Shown piece after piece: positions 53,048-61,712 of a stretch of DNA of 64,000 bases. How positions within the stretch are numbered: the stretch's first letter is position 1; every line of letters begins with the position of its first letter. Below the pieces are notes generated by a model that was not told the DNA's origin, ran no database searches, and saw only the letters and a program-made list of their open reading frames with translations. Both the position numbers and the translations under genes were made by a program. The stretch is from Scatomorpha sp964367935 (GTDB lineage Bacteria > Bacillota > Clostridia > Oscillospirales > Oscillospiraceae), in assembly GCA_964367935.1 (NCBI GenBank), contig CAYIYZ010000005.1, positions 100,114 to 164,113 of the forward strand. Direction: 5' to 3'.

Positions 53048-54697
53048 ATGAAAAAAATTAACCTGGCGCTTCTACTCGTTTTCACACTACTTGTACTAAG
53101 CGCTTGTACAAACACACAAACTCAACAGGCGCAACAAAGCGGTGAAACGGAGCTCTCTACCACAGATAATACAGAGCATGACACTGCAAATGATACAGAG
53201 CCCGAAGCAAGTGCTTCGCAAGAGCTAGAAGATCCAGTAGTAGAGGAAGAAGAACTGCTACGCGCCCTTATGTGGGGTGATGAGGGCTACATGGAGGTCA
53301 GCTATAGGCCGTCGGGCGTACATATCTATTTTGAGGACGAGGGCTATGCCTTCTTAGAGGGCGTGAAGTCCATGTACGGCGAAGCGGTGTATTTCCCTGA
53401 GGGGGATGGCGAAAGCGAGCCGCTATATTTGCACTACAGAGACGAGGGCACGCTTGTTTCAAGCAGCGAAGATCCGAGTGCACCAGGCAACTTTTACTAT
53501 ATGGACGACGAAGCGCAGCAGCAGCTGTCGCACAAGCTTTTGACAAACGACGGACAGCCGCAGCAATGGCTGGCCACGCAAGTATTGATCTATTCCACAT
53601 ATTGGGGAGAAATGACGCCGGAGAGCACCTATGTCCAAATGACCACAACAGACCAAGACGGCATGCTCTCACTCACCATACAAGGCAATGGCGAGTGGAT
53701 TTTCGACGGACACAGCACCGAACTCGAAAACGGCTACGAAATGCGCGGTTTCTATGCAGGCTATAACATCACCGTGCGCGCTGAAAACGATCTGGTGCAT
53801 GTCTTCATCCATTATATTGACCATGAATATATGGACGATCGGTATATCTCACTTAAATTTGAACAAAGCACGGGCGACGGCGTATACGGCAACTTGGACA
53901 TAGACGAGAATGCCGAGCCCATCGTCTTTGTCGACGCGGAAATGGAGCGTCTGCTGTCCGAATTTTTGGGGCTGGAAACGGGCGAAATTTACCCGGAGCA
54001 TATGCAGCTGATTGACAAGCTGGTCATCCATGGCGATAGCCTCTGGAACGGGCTGACGAGCGAGGTGCACTGGGCCGTGCGCTCCACACAGGGCGCCATC
54101 ACAACGCTCGATGATCTGGTGCATTGCAGCAATTTGAAGGAGATTTACATCGGGAACAACCAAATTTCCGACATTTCGGCCTTGGCAGAGCTTTCGCAGC
54201 TGGAAGTGGTCAACTTGACAACCAATGCCGTCAGCGATTTAAGTGCACTTTCGGGACTGGAGGGCTTGCACACCGTGATTTTAGACCAGAATATGGTCAG
54301 CGATGCATCGCCCTTGCTCGGTCTGGAAAATCTAGTCCAGCTCAATTTGGGCAGCAACAACAACTACAGCTTTGACGATCTGCAGAGCATTTCGCAGATG
54401 ACCGGGCTGGAGAAATTGACGCTGTTTCACAATGATATCTCCGATCTCTCCGCCCTGTCGCCCTTGGTCGCACTGGAATACTTGGATCTGGACAGCAACA
54501 CCTTCAGTGATCTATCTCCCCTACAGGACATGCAAAATTTGCGCGATTTGTCCATAGAGGACAATATGAATTTGAGTGACATTTCCGTGTTGTTGGAGAT
54601 GGAGAGCTTGGAGGCTGTATTTGTGAGCGATACACAGATTGTAGAACAGGAGACATCCTTCGTGCTACACACCAGTCAATACGGCCCCAGAGGATGA
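53048..54697 (+). CDS. Leucine-rich-repeat lipoprotein (internalin-like)
   Basis: 549 aa from ATG 53048, with AAAGG 9 bases upstream; ATG 53030 lies before that site. Lipobox L-S-A-C near residue 18. An acidic Gln/Thr-rich linker (about 20-65) leads to a beta-rich domain of about 230 residues, an acidic helical segment D-A-E-M-E-R-L-L (about 295-315), and about seven LRR units of 22 residues from about 360 to 520 (pattern L-x-x-L-x-L-x-x-N-x-I-S-D-I-S-x-L). The LRR surface should bind a protein or glycan outside the cell. The 3' half is clearly GC-richer than the neighbouring two-component genes. A 95-bp piece (53897-53991) is copied, inverted, at 55083-55177. Confidence 0.88.
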   Translation: MKKINLALLLVFTLLVLSACTNTQTQQAQQSGETELSTTDNTEHDTANDTEPEASASQELEDPVVEEEELLRALMWGDEGYMEVSYRPSGVHIYFEDEGYAFLEGVKSMYGEAVYFPEGDGESEPLYLHYRDEGTLVSSSEDPSAPGNFYYMDDEAQQQLSHKLLTNDGQPQQWLATQVLIYSTYWGEMTPESTYVQMTTTDQDGMLSLTIQGNGEWIFDGHSTELENGYEMRGFYAGYNITVRAENDLVHVFIHYIDHEYMDDRYISLKFEQSTGDGVYGNLDIDENAEPIVFVDAEMERLLSEFLGLETGEIYPEHMQLIDKLVIHGDSLWNGLTSEVHWAVRSTQGAITTLDDLVHCSNLKEIYIGNNQISDISALAELSQLEVVNLTTNAVSDLSALSGLEGLHTVILDQNMVSDASPLLGLENLVQLNLGSNNNYSFDDLQSISQMTGLEKLTLFHNDISDLSALSPLVALEYLDLDSNTFSDLSPLQDMQNLRDLSIEDNMNLSDISVLLEMESLEAVFVSDTQIVEQETSFVLHTSQYGPRG

Positions 54698-54721
54698 GTT
54701 GGTAACAGTTAATGTCAAAAG

Positions 54722-54869
54722 GCTTGTCAAAAAAGTCATGGCAACAAACTCTCGTCCTTTGCCGAGCAAAGATTTTATCTGAGGCGGGGCGTGTACACGC
54801 CTCAGATTCCGCTCGAGGCTCGCAAGCCGAGAACCCCATTTTGGCAAAAAACCTGTTTTTCGACAGTCT
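54722..54869. mobile_element. Small non-coding repeat element, copy B (148 bp)
   Basis: Inverted relative to copy A at 32968-33168. It shares the ends (GCTTGTCAAAAAAGTC and AAACCTGTTTTTCGACAG), the GGCGTGTACACGCC palindrome (54788-54801) and the GCTCG...CGAG blocks, but lacks the 53-bp hairpin segment of copy A. It lies between the LRR gene and the terminator at 54873-54907, and the motif AAGGCTTG occurs at both its borders (54719-54726 and 54873-54880). Confidence 0.65.
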
Positions 54870-54872
54870 AAG

Positions 54873-54907
54873 AAGGCTTGCGATACAATGTATCGCAAGC
54901 CTTTTTT
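54873..54907 (+). terminator. Terminator downstream of the LRR gene
   Basis: A perfect 14-bp stem (54873-54886 with 54890-54903) with a 3-base loop and a run of T. The gap 54698-54995 holds only this terminator and repeat element copy B. Confidence 0.92.
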
Positions 54908-54995
54908 ATTTATCATACAGTCTATTGAATTATTTGGGTGTGCTTGGCACTTCAATCTATATGCCTATCTTGTAGTTAATGATAATGCAGGCATA

Positions 54996-55365
54996 TTAGC
55001 TGCGTATAACAGTATGCTCTTTCTCGCAAAGCTCTCTAAGCATTTTTTTCATCGCTTCCAACTGTTCTGGATGTTCTAAGGCTAAATTTCGCCCGCTTCC
55101 AGCCCCAAAAATTCGGCCAGCAGGCGCTCCATTTCCGCGTCGACAAAGACGATGGGCTCGGCATTCTCGTCTATGTCAAAATTCCGTAACGCGACGGCGT
55201 GCACACCGCTGCCGGTGCATGTGCATCATAGAACGAAACTCCTGCATTTGCAAGTTCATCAAGAAATGGTGTATTTATTTTAGACTCATTGTTATATGCT
55301 CCTATGTCACCGAAACCTAAATCATCTGCTAAAATGAATACTACATTCGGCTTAGCTTTGCTCAT
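54996..55365 (-). pseudogene. Chimeric sulfatase remnant with an LRR-gene insert
   Basis: The minus strand starts at ATG 55365 (GGGGGAG upstream) with a typical sulfatase N-terminus: K-P-N-V-V-F-I-L-A-D-D-L-G-F-G-D and the active-site motif C-T-P-S-R-Y-G-I-L-T, then a stop in the new sequence. At 55177 the sulfatase frame is replaced by 95 bases that match the LRR gene at 53897-53991 inverted (92 of 95). From 55088 down to the TAA at 54996 the sequence again reads as a sulfatase-like C-terminus (N-L-A-L-E-H-P-E-Q-L-E-A-M-K-K-M). So about 350 internal codons are missing. The gene lies 27 bases after the FecE-like ATPase gene and was the last member of that operon. It cannot make an active enzyme. 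Confidence 0.85.
55083..55177 (-). repeat. 95-bp inverted copy of 53897-53991
   Basis: Three mismatches in 95 positions against the LRR gene. Borders share short homology with the sulfatase sequence: GAC at one end (TTTTGAC) and AATTTA at the other, as seen in microhomology-mediated events. Confidence 0.9.
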
Positions 55366-55392
55366 TTTCACTCCCCCTGCTTCTACTATCAA

Positions 55393-56172
55393 TTAGGCTG
55401 TTTCTATTCCCGTCGGTACGATAACTCTATAGTTTTTATCGTCATTTGGTAAATCAACCATTTGACACTCGATTTCAAAGTACTTCCTAATATTTTGTAC
55501 TGTAAGTAAGTCCCCTGTCTTGTCAAATTGATGTCCTTTGGGTGAAATAATAAGAGTGTTTTCCGAGATTTTTAAAGCATGCTGTGGAAAATGCGTGTTT
55601 ATAATTACCGTGATATTCTTGTTGAGATTTAAATCTGATATGATGTCCAAAATTTTCATTTGATTTTTTAAATCTAAATGAGACTCAGGTTCATCCATGA
55701 TTAAGATCTGAGGTTCCTTTATCAGCGCTCGTGCTATGAGTACCATCTGTAACTGTCCGCCGCTCAACTTGTTACATGAGCGTGCTTCTAAATGCTCTAA
55801 GCCTAATTCTTGTAACAATAAACGTGCCTTTTGATAATGCTTTTCCTTTGGCTTATGACCTATTCCTATACTCGCAGATAAGCCCATCGCCACCATCTCC
55901 AACACATTAAAACCAAAAGCACTCTGACGTGCCTGCGGTACATAGCCTACTACCTTCCAAAACTCTTTACCATGTAATTCCCGACCATCTATTAATACAT
56001 TTCCATGTGTTGCACTAAGAAATCCCATGATGCACTTTATGAATGTTGTTTTGCCCGCTCCATTGGGCCCCAATATTGCCAAAGTGCTACCCTGTTCCAA
56101 CTCAAACTCTACATTCGTGAAAAGGGTCTTCTCCCCTTTATAGTTGAAACTCAAGCCCTTTATACTAATCAC
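55393..56172 (-). CDS. FecE/FepC-like ABC ATPase
   Basis: 259 aa. Walker A G-P-N-G-A-G-K-T-T, Q-loop V-P-Q-A-R-Q, signature L-S-G-G-Q-L-Q, Walker B I-L-I-M-D-E-P-E-S and H-loop N-T-H. It fits the ATPase of siderophore, heme or cobamide importers. A C-terminal extension of about 45 residues after the fold is unusual. Its start overlaps the permease gene by 8 bases. Confidence 0.92.
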   Translation of the reverse strand: MISIKGLSFNYKGEKTLFTNVEFELEQGSTLAILGPNGAGKTTFIKCIMGFLSATHGNVLIDGRELHGKEFWKVVGYVPQARQSAFGFNVLEMVAMGLSASIGIGHKPKEKHYQKARLLLQELGLEHLEARSCNKLSGGQLQMVLIARALIKEPQILIMDEPESHLDLKNQMKILDIISDLNLNKNITVIINTHFPQHALKISENTLIISPKGHQFDKTGDLLTVQNIRKYFEIECQMVDLPNDDKNYRVIVPTGIETA

Positions 56173-57169
56173 TGAAAACCCCTCCCGTCTTTCTTAACAT
56201 ATAGGCAAACACAGGCGCTCCTATTACAGATGTCAAAATCGATAAGGGAATTTCCGAAGCAGATATATTTCGAGCCAAGCTATCTACGAACAAAAGGAAG
56301 ATCGCCCCACAAATCGCTGTAGCAGGAATAACATACTTATTATCGTTACCCACCAACATACGTGAAAAGTGCGGTACAATAATACCCACAAAAGATATCA
56401 TACCGCAAACAGCCACCGACACCGCAGTTATTATTGTCGCCAAGAGAATGACTAACATTCTAAATAATTTTACATTTATTCCCAAGGATGTTGCCTGCTC
56501 CTCATCCAGTGAAATAATATTTAAGTGCCAGCGTACTGCAATCAAAACCGCTATGCACACAGCAATTATTATACCTGCTCTCAACAGTGTTTCGGGTATA
56601 ACTGAAGTGAGTCCACCCATGAGCCAAAACACTATTGTCGGCAACTCCTGATCAGGGTCTGCAAAATATTGTAAAATCGATATCCCTGACGAAAAAAGTG
56701 AGCTTATTATCACTCCGCCGAGGATTAACATAAGCGTATTAACTTGTCCGTGTTTTCTCGATAAACCATATGCAAGAAGCATAGCCAACAGCCCAAAAAC
56801 AACTGCTGTAGCTTGGATAGCGACAGTTACCCCAAAGTAGATGATCCCCAGGGCGGCGCCGAAGCCCGCCCCGGAGGATACCCCCAGAATATGTTCACTT
56901 ACCAAAGGATTACCGAATACAGCCTGTAAGGATGCGCCTGCCACCGACAGTCCCGCTCCTACTAACATCGCCATAATCACTCTAGGTATTCGTACATCCC
57001 ACAATACAATTTCTATCGCAGGGTCACTTAGTGTACTCGGATTCGTTAAGCCATAGAACAAGTCTGTCAGACTTATCTGATAGCGCCCCCATGACACACC
57101 TATTACCGCTAACACAAACAAAGTCAGTAACGAGATACTTAGAAAAACGGCAAACTTCTTATTGGTCAT
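56165..57169 (-). CDS. FecCD-type ABC permease
   Basis: 334 aa, about ten membrane helices. Family motifs I-R-I-P-R-V-like V-R-I-P-R-V-I-M-A-M-L-V-G-A, G-S-L-Q-A-V-like A-S-L-Q-A-V-F-G-N-P-L near 85, and G-M-I-S-F-V-G-I-I-V-P-H near 265. BtuC-type single permease that should act as a homodimer. It lies 22 bases after the binding-protein gene. Confidence 0.93.
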   Translation of the reverse strand: MTNKKFAVFLSISLLTLFVLAVIGVSWGRYQISLTDLFYGLTNPSTLSDPAIEIVLWDVRIPRVIMAMLVGAGLSVAGASLQAVFGNPLVSEHILGVSSGAGFGAALGIIYFGVTVAIQATAVVFGLLAMLLAYGLSRKHGQVNTLMLILGGVIISSLFSSGISILQYFADPDQELPTIVFWLMGGLTSVIPETLLRAGIIIAVCIAVLIAVRWHLNIISLDEEQATSLGINVKLFRMLVILLATIITAVSVAVCGMISFVGIIVPHFSRMLVGNDNKYVIPATAICGAIFLLFVDSLARNISASEIPLSILTSVIGAPVFAYMLRKTGGVFSD

Positions 57170-57190
57170 ATTCTTACTTTTACTCCAATA

Positions 57191-58357
57191 TTAGCTCATG
57201 AACATATCGAAGTTTGCACTATTTTGATTGAACTCAAGATTCAAAATAGCATCAATATCTTCATCTGTTATGTCAATGTTATAAAGGAACTTATGGTCAT
57301 CTCTGATTATCTGACGAACATCGGTATCTGCAAACAGCTCAGGATATCCGACCATTGCATGGAAATACCAGATAAGATTAGCATTATCCAAAGGTGAAAC
57401 GCTGGGCGCAACGTACACTCGCTTATTCTTTATTGCATCTATGCTCTGCAACTTCTCATCATTCATTAGCAGCTCAGGAGTCATTACGCCCTCCTCAGCG
57501 AACCATGAGTTAATGATAATAACATCAGGATTCCAGCTGAGAAGTGTCTCAAGGTTAATTTGAGCGCCGGATTCCTCAATATTGCCAATTGTATATGCTG
57601 CGTTATCAAGTCCATGTATATATGTATGCGGAAGTTCATCGCCCCATATTCCCAGCTCATTACCGTTATAAGTTTCTAAGTAGATGTGGTTTTGCCTCTC
57701 TTCTGCGCCTACCACAGTCTCACTGATAAATGCACTCGCAGCTTCCTGGTTTGCCATCAGCTCTTCCATTCTTTCAGACTCGCCCAAAACTGAACCGTAC
57801 AGGTTGTAACGTGCAAGGTCATCGCTCCAGTCACCCCAGCCTACAGTGACCACCGGGATACCCAAGTCCTCAAGAGGTTTCCACGACTCTTCACCTGTTG
57901 AGCTCCACTGGAACACAACATCGGGATTTACACTGAGTACCTCTTCCACATTAGGTATAAATCCACCACTCTCAGATGCTAAGTCGCCATTAATTTCCGA
58001 AAGACCGGGATAGTAGTTCGGCAAAACCGTGTCTTGCAGTCTGTCCTTAGACGCACCGTTGATGCCCTTATATCTCTCTAAGTCTTGCGTTATCGAGAAC
58101 ATTGCTTCTACTTCTTTCGGAAAGAGCACAAAACTATCAGCGTAATCATCCATATTTATCTCTAGGCCACGTGCGTCAACAAATGTTACACCTTCGGTAG
58201 CTGCTTCTGTCTCTGCCGGTGCCGGTGTTTCTGATTCTACCGCTGCTGTGGTTTCTTCTGCAGGCGGTGCTGTCGTAGCTTCTTCGCCACTACTGCAGGC
58301 ACTTAGTGCTGCCACTAACGCTAGCACTGTCGTAATCGTCATTAACTTTTTCTTCAT
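57191..58357 (-). CDS. FepB/BtuF-like solute-binding lipoprotein
   Basis: 388 aa from ATG 58357 (GGAG upstream; the ATG at 58384 precedes that site). Lipobox L-S-A-C near residue 20, Thr/Ala/Glu-rich linker to about 55, then the two-lobed class III binding fold with V-D-A-R-G-L-E and the paired Glu and Asn patches typical of metal-chelate importers. The ligand may be a siderophore, heme or corrinoid, or something else, as the two upstream genes are not iron genes. It follows the ADP-ribosylglycohydrolase-like gene after 30 bases. Confidence 0.9.
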   Translation of the reverse strand: MKKKLMTITTVLALVAALSACSSGEEATTAPPAEETTAAVESETPAPAETEAATEGVTFVDARGLEINMDDYADSFVLFPKEVEAMFSITQDLERYKGINGASKDRLQDTVLPNYYPGLSEINGDLASESGGFIPNVEEVLSVNPDVVFQWSSTGEESWKPLEDLGIPVVTVGWGDWSDDLARYNLYGSVLGESERMEELMANQEAASAFISETVVGAEERQNHIYLETYNGNELGIWGDELPHTYIHGLDNAAYTIGNIEESGAQINLETLLSWNPDVIIINSWFAEEGVMTPELLMNDEKLQSIDAIKNKRVYVAPSVSPLDNANLIWYFHAMVGYPELFADTDVRQIIRDDHKFLYNIDITDEDIDAILNLEFNQNSANFDMFMS

Positions 58358-58387
58358 TTTCTCTTTCTCCTTTTTCCTTTTCAATAC

Positions 58388-60496
58388 TTAATATATCTCA
58401 TACTTGGTTGCCATGATACCTCCGTCATCTACCAAGAGACAAGCACCACCTTTGCCGAGCAATGGAAATGGGTTCGTTGCGCTGAGTTTCACGCCCTCTA
58501 CTTCACCGCTAATATTGTCGCCTTCTACCCTTACCTTGAAATTCAAAAGCTTTTCATCAAACACGAAACCGCAGTCAGTCTCAGCTAGCACTACCTCATC
58601 AAAGTCTTGTTTAGCTACAAGCTGTAACTTCTGTTCTGATGTCAGTAACAAGGCCAAATACCGATTAATACCTCTACACCTTACACCTATACCTCCCCTT
58701 TTAAACGTATGTGGCATTATGGTAGCTTCAGCTGTATAGTCAACAAAATCATGAGTGCCCTGGCTAAGTATCGCTATTTCTTTATGTGCGGCAAGACGGA
58801 GTTGTTTTAACCATATTCTGAGATTATCAGTCAAGTTCTTGTTGCCCACCCAAGCCACATTCCACCAGCCTTCTTTAGCTATTGCCGGATCTTGAGGGAT
58901 TAGACTGTGCTTAGCCCGTCCGCTCCAATCTATTGAATGTACAGTAACCTTGCCCTTTGACACAGTTTGAGACTTTGCACTTCTAATGATAAAACCCATC
59001 TTGCCTATTGTGCGGCCGTCAGATGGTGGGACTTCAAAAGTGATCGTGTTTTTCCCCGCTTCAATAGGCGTATATTCTGACTGATGAATAATATAGCTCT
59101 CTTTTTCCGCATTCATTCCAACATACAAAGCAGCTTCCAAGTCCGAGCAATCAGCACTCACTTCCATCTCTATCACTTGTCCACTGTACAAAGTCGGGCT
59201 GGCTGTAAGCTTATACCATGGGAGATCTCGTTTATCGTATCGCTCCAATGTCAAGGTTTCCGCTTGAACAGGACGATTTTTTGTCATCATCCTAAAGTCT
59301 ATCTCTAAGCCATTGATCTCTGATAATGTTCGCTTCGAAGTATCTGTAAAGTTGACATGCGGGCAATTCAAGTTCGTTTTAACTAACTCAAAGCCGTGCA
59401 AAGAGTATGGCAGAGAGAAGGTAAATCGTTTCTTTCGCGGTAGTTCGGGGAATCCGTGAATTTTTCGAGCCATATTGTAAGCTCGATATGTCAAATTCTC
59501 GCAATCGGTAATTGCTTCCCCGCCCTCTGAATACGGCACATAGACTAAGCCGCGCATAGGCAAAATATAGTCAGCTTCAGAGTTTATCTCTGCTACTCCA
59601 TTTGCTACACCAACTATTACCGCTACATTTGCTGAATTACCGTCCGTATCCAAACCACAAGTATCAACTATCATCATTGACCTTGCAAAATTTCCCTCAC
59701 CATATAGTAATGCTAAGATTACGATAGCATGATTTGGCTCCATCGGGCATTTGCCACGATAGTGTGCATACGAATGATTTTCCTCTATGAACTTATACGC
59801 CTCCTGATAATCCGGCTCCTTTGCGTGAATTTTCAGTAGCTCACTGTTGATCTTATAGATATTGCTATCCTTAGGTATGTAATTCAGAGCCTCAGTTACA
59901 TTCTTGCGCATATCTTTTTCGCCAAAGGCCATAGCTGTAATTGCCGCCAAAACCTGAGCACCGAAAAGCGCTTCTCCATCATGAGAAACTGTAACAGCCT
60001 TTGTCACAAGTTGCACAGCTAAATCCGGATCATTGGGTGCTAACATTCCCCACAAGTCCATGAAAATTTGTCCGCCTACTTGCTGCGCCACTATAGGGCC
60101 GTTTACATCTATACTTCCGCTCATCGGTGGCATTATTCCATCTTTAAGGTTCAAATATGCTGTATGCTCGGTTGATATACCCTTACCCGACCACGCTACC
60201 GCCGACTCATGCTCTACAAAACCGTTAAGCCAAACTTTTGCGATATTCTCACTCAAAGTATCAAGGCTAAAGGGATAGTCCTCCACTGCTCTGGGGAATA
60301 AGTAAGTCCCTGTTATATCATCATCAGGCTCGCACACATCACGCTCTTGCAGATAGTACCAGACCTCGCCATACTTATCCAAAATATCACGAAAGTTCAT
60401 CCCCTCAGTTGGATGACCGAGATATACACCTATAACCTTTCCTAAAATTCCGGCATATAACTTCTCTAGATAATCTTGCGGAAAATCTTTCTTCAT
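58388..60496 (-). CDS. ADP-ribosylglycohydrolase family protein with C-terminal beta-sandwich
   Basis: 702 aa, about twice the basic domain. Residues about 1-330 match the ADP-ribosylglycohydrolase fold: G-K-V-I-G-V-Y-L-G-H-P near 20, C-E-P-D-D-D-I-T near 55 and D-T-C-G-L-D-T-D-G-N-S near 275 give the Mg-binding acidic set. The C-terminal half looks like a carbohydrate-binding or jelly-roll sandwich of about 250 residues. Characterised members remove ADP-ribose or cleave related N-glycosides; many in gut bacteria sit in sugar operons. No signal peptide. Second gene of the operon, 4 bases after the aldo/keto reductase gene, and before the FecBCD genes. Confidence 0.87.
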   Translation of the reverse strand: MKKDFPQDYLEKLYAGILGKVIGVYLGHPTEGMNFRDILDKYGEVWYYLQERDVCEPDDDITGTYLFPRAVEDYPFSLDTLSENIAKVWLNGFVEHESAVAWSGKGISTEHTAYLNLKDGIMPPMSGSIDVNGPIVAQQVGGQIFMDLWGMLAPNDPDLAVQLVTKAVTVSHDGEALFGAQVLAAITAMAFGEKDMRKNVTEALNYIPKDSNIYKINSELLKIHAKEPDYQEAYKFIEENHSYAHYRGKCPMEPNHAIVILALLYGEGNFARSMMIVDTCGLDTDGNSANVAVIVGVANGVAEINSEADYILPMRGLVYVPYSEGGEAITDCENLTYRAYNMARKIHGFPELPRKKRFTFSLPYSLHGFELVKTNLNCPHVNFTDTSKRTLSEINGLEIDFRMMTKNRPVQAETLTLERYDKRDLPWYKLTASPTLYSGQVIEMEVSADCSDLEAALYVGMNAEKESYIIHQSEYTPIEAGKNTITFEVPPSDGRTIGKMGFIIRSAKSQTVSKGKVTVHSIDWSGRAKHSLIPQDPAIAKEGWWNVAWVGNKNLTDNLRIWLKQLRLAAHKEIAILSQGTHDFVDYTAEATIMPHTFKRGGIGVRCRGINRYLALLLTSEQKLQLVAKQDFDEVVLAETDCGFVFDEKLLNFKVRVEGDNISGEVEGVKLSATNPFPLLGKGGACLLVDDGGIMATKYEIY

Positions 60497-60500
60497 GATA

Positions 60501-61457
60501 TTACCTCCATATTCTCATCGGATAGACATTCATAAACTGCGCCACCTCATCACGGAGTATATACATCTTCGTGCACATATCCATAGCAATCTTATAACGT
60601 TCCTCCAAAGGAATAGTCATTATTCTCTCTTGCAAAGCTTTTTGGACTTTTACCTTTTCCTCCTCTGTATAGGGTACGTGATTAGCCAAAGCCGATACCG
60701 CGTCATCAACATGTTCCTTAGAGCTAAATCCACCGACTATGCAATCAACATACTCCGAAGACAACACAAAATCATAGGCCGCTGACACCAAACTTTGACC
60801 TTCCCTAATACGCATCGCATCAAAAATTTCCGGATATTTTACCACTATACCGGTACCCAAAGGATTCATCGCTATATTAGTAACACCGCTTTTATGCGAA
60901 GCTTCAATCCCTCCACTACGTGAACGTGAATTTATTACGTTATACCCAATGATATTAACTGCAAACGGATAATCTTCGACAACTTTTTCAAGGTCATCAT
61001 TTTCCATATGCGTCGTTATCGAAACATGGTTAATTAGACCTTCTTCTTGCGCCTTGAGTATCTCATCTAAAGCTCCAAATCGTTTTGCTTCAGTCCAATC
61101 CAAAAAACTCTTCACACCCCATAAAGGAGTATAAAAGTCAAGGTATTCCATGTTTAATCGCTTCAAAGTCCGCTCGAGATTAGCTCGAAATGTGTCGTGA
61201 TCGGCATCTAAGCACTTCGAAGAAATATAAAATGGTTTCCCGCTTTTTTTCATCTCCTTGACCGCCTTGCCAAGAATTATTTCTGATTGATCCTCACAAT
61301 ATAATTCAGCTGTATCAAAAAAGTTAATTCCCTTTTCAAATGCATATAGTATAAGTTCAACATATTCCTGATGTTCTTGAGGTCTCTCAAATCTCTGTGC
61401 ACCAAAACATATCTTAGATACATCAATATTAGCTCTTTCAAAGTGAGTATACTGCAT
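60501..61457 (-). CDS. Aldo/keto reductase-like protein lacking the catalytic His
   Basis: 318 aa. The (alpha/beta)8 pattern is clear: F-F-D-T-A-E-L-Y with Asp48 and Tyr53, I-S-S-K with Lys81. The family His, expected five residues after the Asp in D-F-Y-T-P-L-W, is Leu112. The C-terminal NADPH-binding loop (about 225-265) is present but weak. Loss of the His usually lowers or changes activity, so this may use another substrate or chemistry. First gene of the operon, with AAAGGGTGAT before the ATG. Confidence 0.88.
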   Translation of the reverse strand: MQYTHFERANIDVSKICFGAQRFERPQEHQEYVELILYAFEKGINFFDTAELYCEDQSEIILGKAVKEMKKSGKPFYISSKCLDADHDTFRANLERTLKRLNMEYLDFYTPLWGVKSFLDWTEAKRFGALDEILKAQEEGLINHVSITTHMENDDLEKVVEDYPFAVNIIGYNVINSRSRSGGIEASHKSGVTNIAMNPLGTGIVVKYPEIFDAMRIREGQSLVSAAYDFVLSSEYVDCIVGGFSSKEHVDDAVSALANHVPYTEEEKVKVQKALQERIMTIPLEERYKIAMDMCTKMYILRDEVAQFMNVYPMRIWR

Positions 61458-61502
61458 ATTATCACCCTTTCACAATTGTTGTAAGTATCAACTAACTTGA
61501 AT

Positions 61503-61532
61503 ATGTTAGCATATACTAACCGTCTGTGTCAA
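61503..61532 (-). promoter_or_regulatory. Promoter and operator-like dyad of the AKR operon
   Basis: On the minus strand TTGACA (61527-61532) and TAACAT (61503-61508) are 18 bases apart. The spacer contains GTTAG-N6-CTAAC (61505-61520), and a further CTAAC lies at about 61490-61496, so the set looks like a repressor site over the core promoter. Confidence 0.6.
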
Positions 61533-61589
61533 CCTCGTAATTATTATCATTTTATACAAAATTTTTACTCATTTTTCTAACTTACAACT

Positions 61590-61697
61590 AAGGTATGTGG
61601 GAAACGAAGCCTTGCTATCGCAAGGCGAGGCGTGAGGAGCAAAAAGTACCGAAAAAGGGCACTCTCAGGCGGTGTGGGTTTGACTCCTGCATACCTT
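61590..61697. ncRNA. Unidentified structured element (possible ncRNA or repeat)
   Basis: A closing stem AAGGTATG (61590-61597) with CATACCTT (61690-61697) encloses about 92 bases with an inner hairpin GCCTTGC-TATC-GCAAGGC (about 61609-61626), several purine-rich single-strand parts and GAGGAG/CTCC pairing. The base composition is higher in GC than the flanking AT-rich gap. It is not a coding region on either strand and I could not match a known riboswitch or RNA family. It could be an RNA gene, an upstream regulatory RNA for either neighbouring operon or a mobile structured repeat. Confidence 0.4.
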
Positions 61698-61712
61698 TAG
61701 GGTGACGCACAA

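Noticed and set aside
53298..53672. 124-aa minus-strand frame in the LRR gene
   Set aside because: Arg/Ala-rich shadow of the GC-richer LRR coding strand.
54504..54955. Two minus-strand frames over the LRR gene end and copy B
   Set aside because: They run through the coding region of the LRR gene and the repeat element and have no start signals.
55171..55392. Intact 73-aa protein
   Set aside because: Its C-terminal stop comes from the inserted LRR fragment; the frame is the front part of a broken sulfatase.
61590..61697. tRNA, SRP RNA or a known riboswitch
   Set aside because: No anticodon arm or T-arm pattern, no SRP loop and no cyclic-di-GMP, TPP or cobalamin core that I could recognise.
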